From contig CAWATZ010000004.1 in assembly GCA_963784995.1 (NCBI GenBank), forward strand, positions 806,001 through 870,000: 64,000 nucleotides of DNA, written 5' to 3'. This DNA comes from CAWATZ01 sp963784995. Lineage in GTDB: Bacteria; Planctomycetota; Planctomycetia; Gemmatales; Gemmataceae. The notes beneath the pieces were generated by a model. The model was not told the DNA's origin, ran no database searches, and was given only the letters and a program-made list of their open reading frames with translations. Of this stretch, positions 63,242-64,000 are shown in pieces (the first letter of the stretch is position 1; each line of letters starts with the position of its first letter). The position numbers were made by a program, and so were the translations under genes.

Positions 63242-63727
63242 ATGGCAGTCAGCAGTTTATCGCAAGGAGCGAAGGACAAATCGGCGGAGGTCGAAGCCTG
63301 CGCGGCTTCAGCCAACGAGGCGAAAGGGACGGTTCAAGAACTGGCTTCGTCGGTGGCCCAAACACTGCAAGACGTGGCCTCCGATGTTAGCCACAAGGCC
63401 CAGGATTGGGCTTCCAACGTGGCCAACAAGGCCCAGGAGACGGCCTCGGCGGCCGTGGACAAAACCAACGACGGCATCGCGGCGGTAGGCCAGCAGATGA
63501 ACGCGCTCGGCGGCACGGTCCGCAACGCCGCTCCCCAGGACGGGGTGATCGGCTCGGCTGCGACAACGGTGGCGGACAAACTCCAAGCGGGCGGCCGCTA
63601 TCTGGAGGGGCACGGCCTCAAGGACATGGGCAAGGACCTGACCTCCGTGGTTCGGCACTATCCCCTCCAGTCGGTGCTCGTCGGTTTCGGGCTCGGTTGC
63701 TTGCTGGGTATGACGTTCAGAGTATGA
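63242..63727 (+). CDS. YqjD/ElaB-like (DUF883-type) tail-anchored protein
   Basis: A long Ala-rich amphipathic helix (VQELASSVAQTLQDVASDVSHKAQDWASNVANKAQETAS) leads to a C-terminal membrane helix with glycines (LVGFGLGCLLGMTF). This is the layout of YqjD/ElaB proteins that tether to the inner membrane, some binding ribosomes in stationary phase. The start at 63242 follows AAAGGAGCAACCC, after leader E copy 5. Confidence 0.8.
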   Translation: MAVSSLSQGAKDKSAEVEACAASANEAKGTVQELASSVAQTLQDVASDVSHKAQDWASNVANKAQETASAAVDKTNDGIAAVGQQMNALGGTVRNAAPQDGVIGSAATTVADKLQAGGRYLEGHGLKDMGKDLTSVVRHYPLQSVLVGFGLGCLLGMTFRV

Positions 63728-63747
63728 CGTCGCGAAGGAGTTAACCC

Positions 63748-64000
63748 ATGCCGGAGAATATTCAGGCCGACGCACAGCCGGGTGTTGCCTCGCTGGTCGG
63801 GGGCATCCTCGGAGGACGCGCAGAAGTTGGTCCGGCAAGAGATGGCCCTGGCCCAGCGTGAAGTCGCTCAGGCATGGGATAAGGCGAAGATGGGGGTCGC
63901 GCTGCTCGCCAGCGCGCTCGCCGTGTGCAGCGTTGCAGGGGTCTTGCTGGGATTTCATGCTGGTGAAACTCCTCCAGCAGTATCTGTTGCCCAACCACGA
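63748..64000 (+). CDS. Phage_holin_3_6 / DUF1469-type membrane protein (frameshifted, 3' partial)
   Basis: After a start at 63748 the frame breaks near 63803. The next frame reads EDAQKLVRQEMALAQREVAQAWDKAK, then MGVALLASALAVCSVAGVLLG, which is the DUF1469 plan of a helix followed by membrane segments. A second break near 63953 precedes LVKLLQQYLLPNH. The gene runs off the window. Such proteins often follow YqjD-like genes, as here. Confidence 0.72.

Noticed and set aside
1..64000. tRNA, rRNA or CRISPR arrays
   Set aside because: I looked for the conserved tRNA arm patterns, rRNA core sequences and regularly spaced short repeats and saw none.

Overview
The window looks like a chromosomal segment of a high-GC planctomycete, probably Gemmata-like (an inference from gene content, not from a marker gene). 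Supporting signs are a Tat-exported DUF1501 protein translationally coupled to a membrane-anchored Ser/Thr kinase, a TPR/peptidase-MA exported protein, long REP-type palindromes, and a complete N-type ATPase operon. About twenty-five single-base frameshifts interrupt otherwise well-conserved genes, including four ATPase subunits. Many are probably sequence errors, so broken genes are described as whole loci with the break positions given.

Region 1 (1-10.6 kb) is ordinary planctomycete chromosome: TPR-metallopeptidase, MoxR-like AAA ATPase, Ser/Thr kinase plus DUF1501, an unknown protein, an SDR oxidoreductase, a WD40 protein and a membrane-anchored tyrosine/dual-specificity phosphatase. Perfect palindromes of about 100 bp separate several of these genes.

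Region 2 (10.7-31.9 kb) is an accessory, duplication-rich stress island. It holds DUF2294/MpsC-like genes, small membrane proteins (GlsB/YeaQ type, Lmo0937 type), a P-type H+-ATPase, PPK2, a histidine kinase, a slipin, a ferritin-like protein, YflT-like general stress proteins, a GH144-like glycoside hydrolase and DUF4142-type lipoproteins. Between 11.4 and 14.9 kb most genes are decayed copies of genes that are intact further along.

Region 3 (32-48 kb) is an energy module. The genes zwf, tal, ackA, xfp, a class I aldolase and tpiA form a phosphoketolase/acetate-kinase route that makes ATP by substrate-level phosphorylation. They are followed by atpDCQRBEFAG (an N-type, probably Na+-pumping ATPase) and a second PPK2. 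A short vestige of a P-type H+-ATPase tail lies between atpG and PPK2, which suggests this block was assembled by recombination with the region 2 type of locus.

Region 4 (48-64 kb) holds a flavin-binding PNPOx-like protein, a CheB-CheR-PAS-histidine kinase fusion with its NarL-type regulator, Hsp20, two receiver proteins, another DUF2294 pair, and a run of small membrane or coiled-coil stress proteins with a radical SAM protein and a TerB-like protein.

The most notable unexplained signal is a roughly 105-nt leader present five times (11.3, 20.0, 30.2, 56.2, 63.1 kb). It has conserved single-stranded blocks, a covarying first hairpin, and a covarying long second hairpin ending in a U-tract. 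Four copies end 43-58 nt before a start codon. It looks like a candidate attenuating RNA (riboswitch-like) that would tie these stress loci into one regulon. I could not match it to any RNA family I know.
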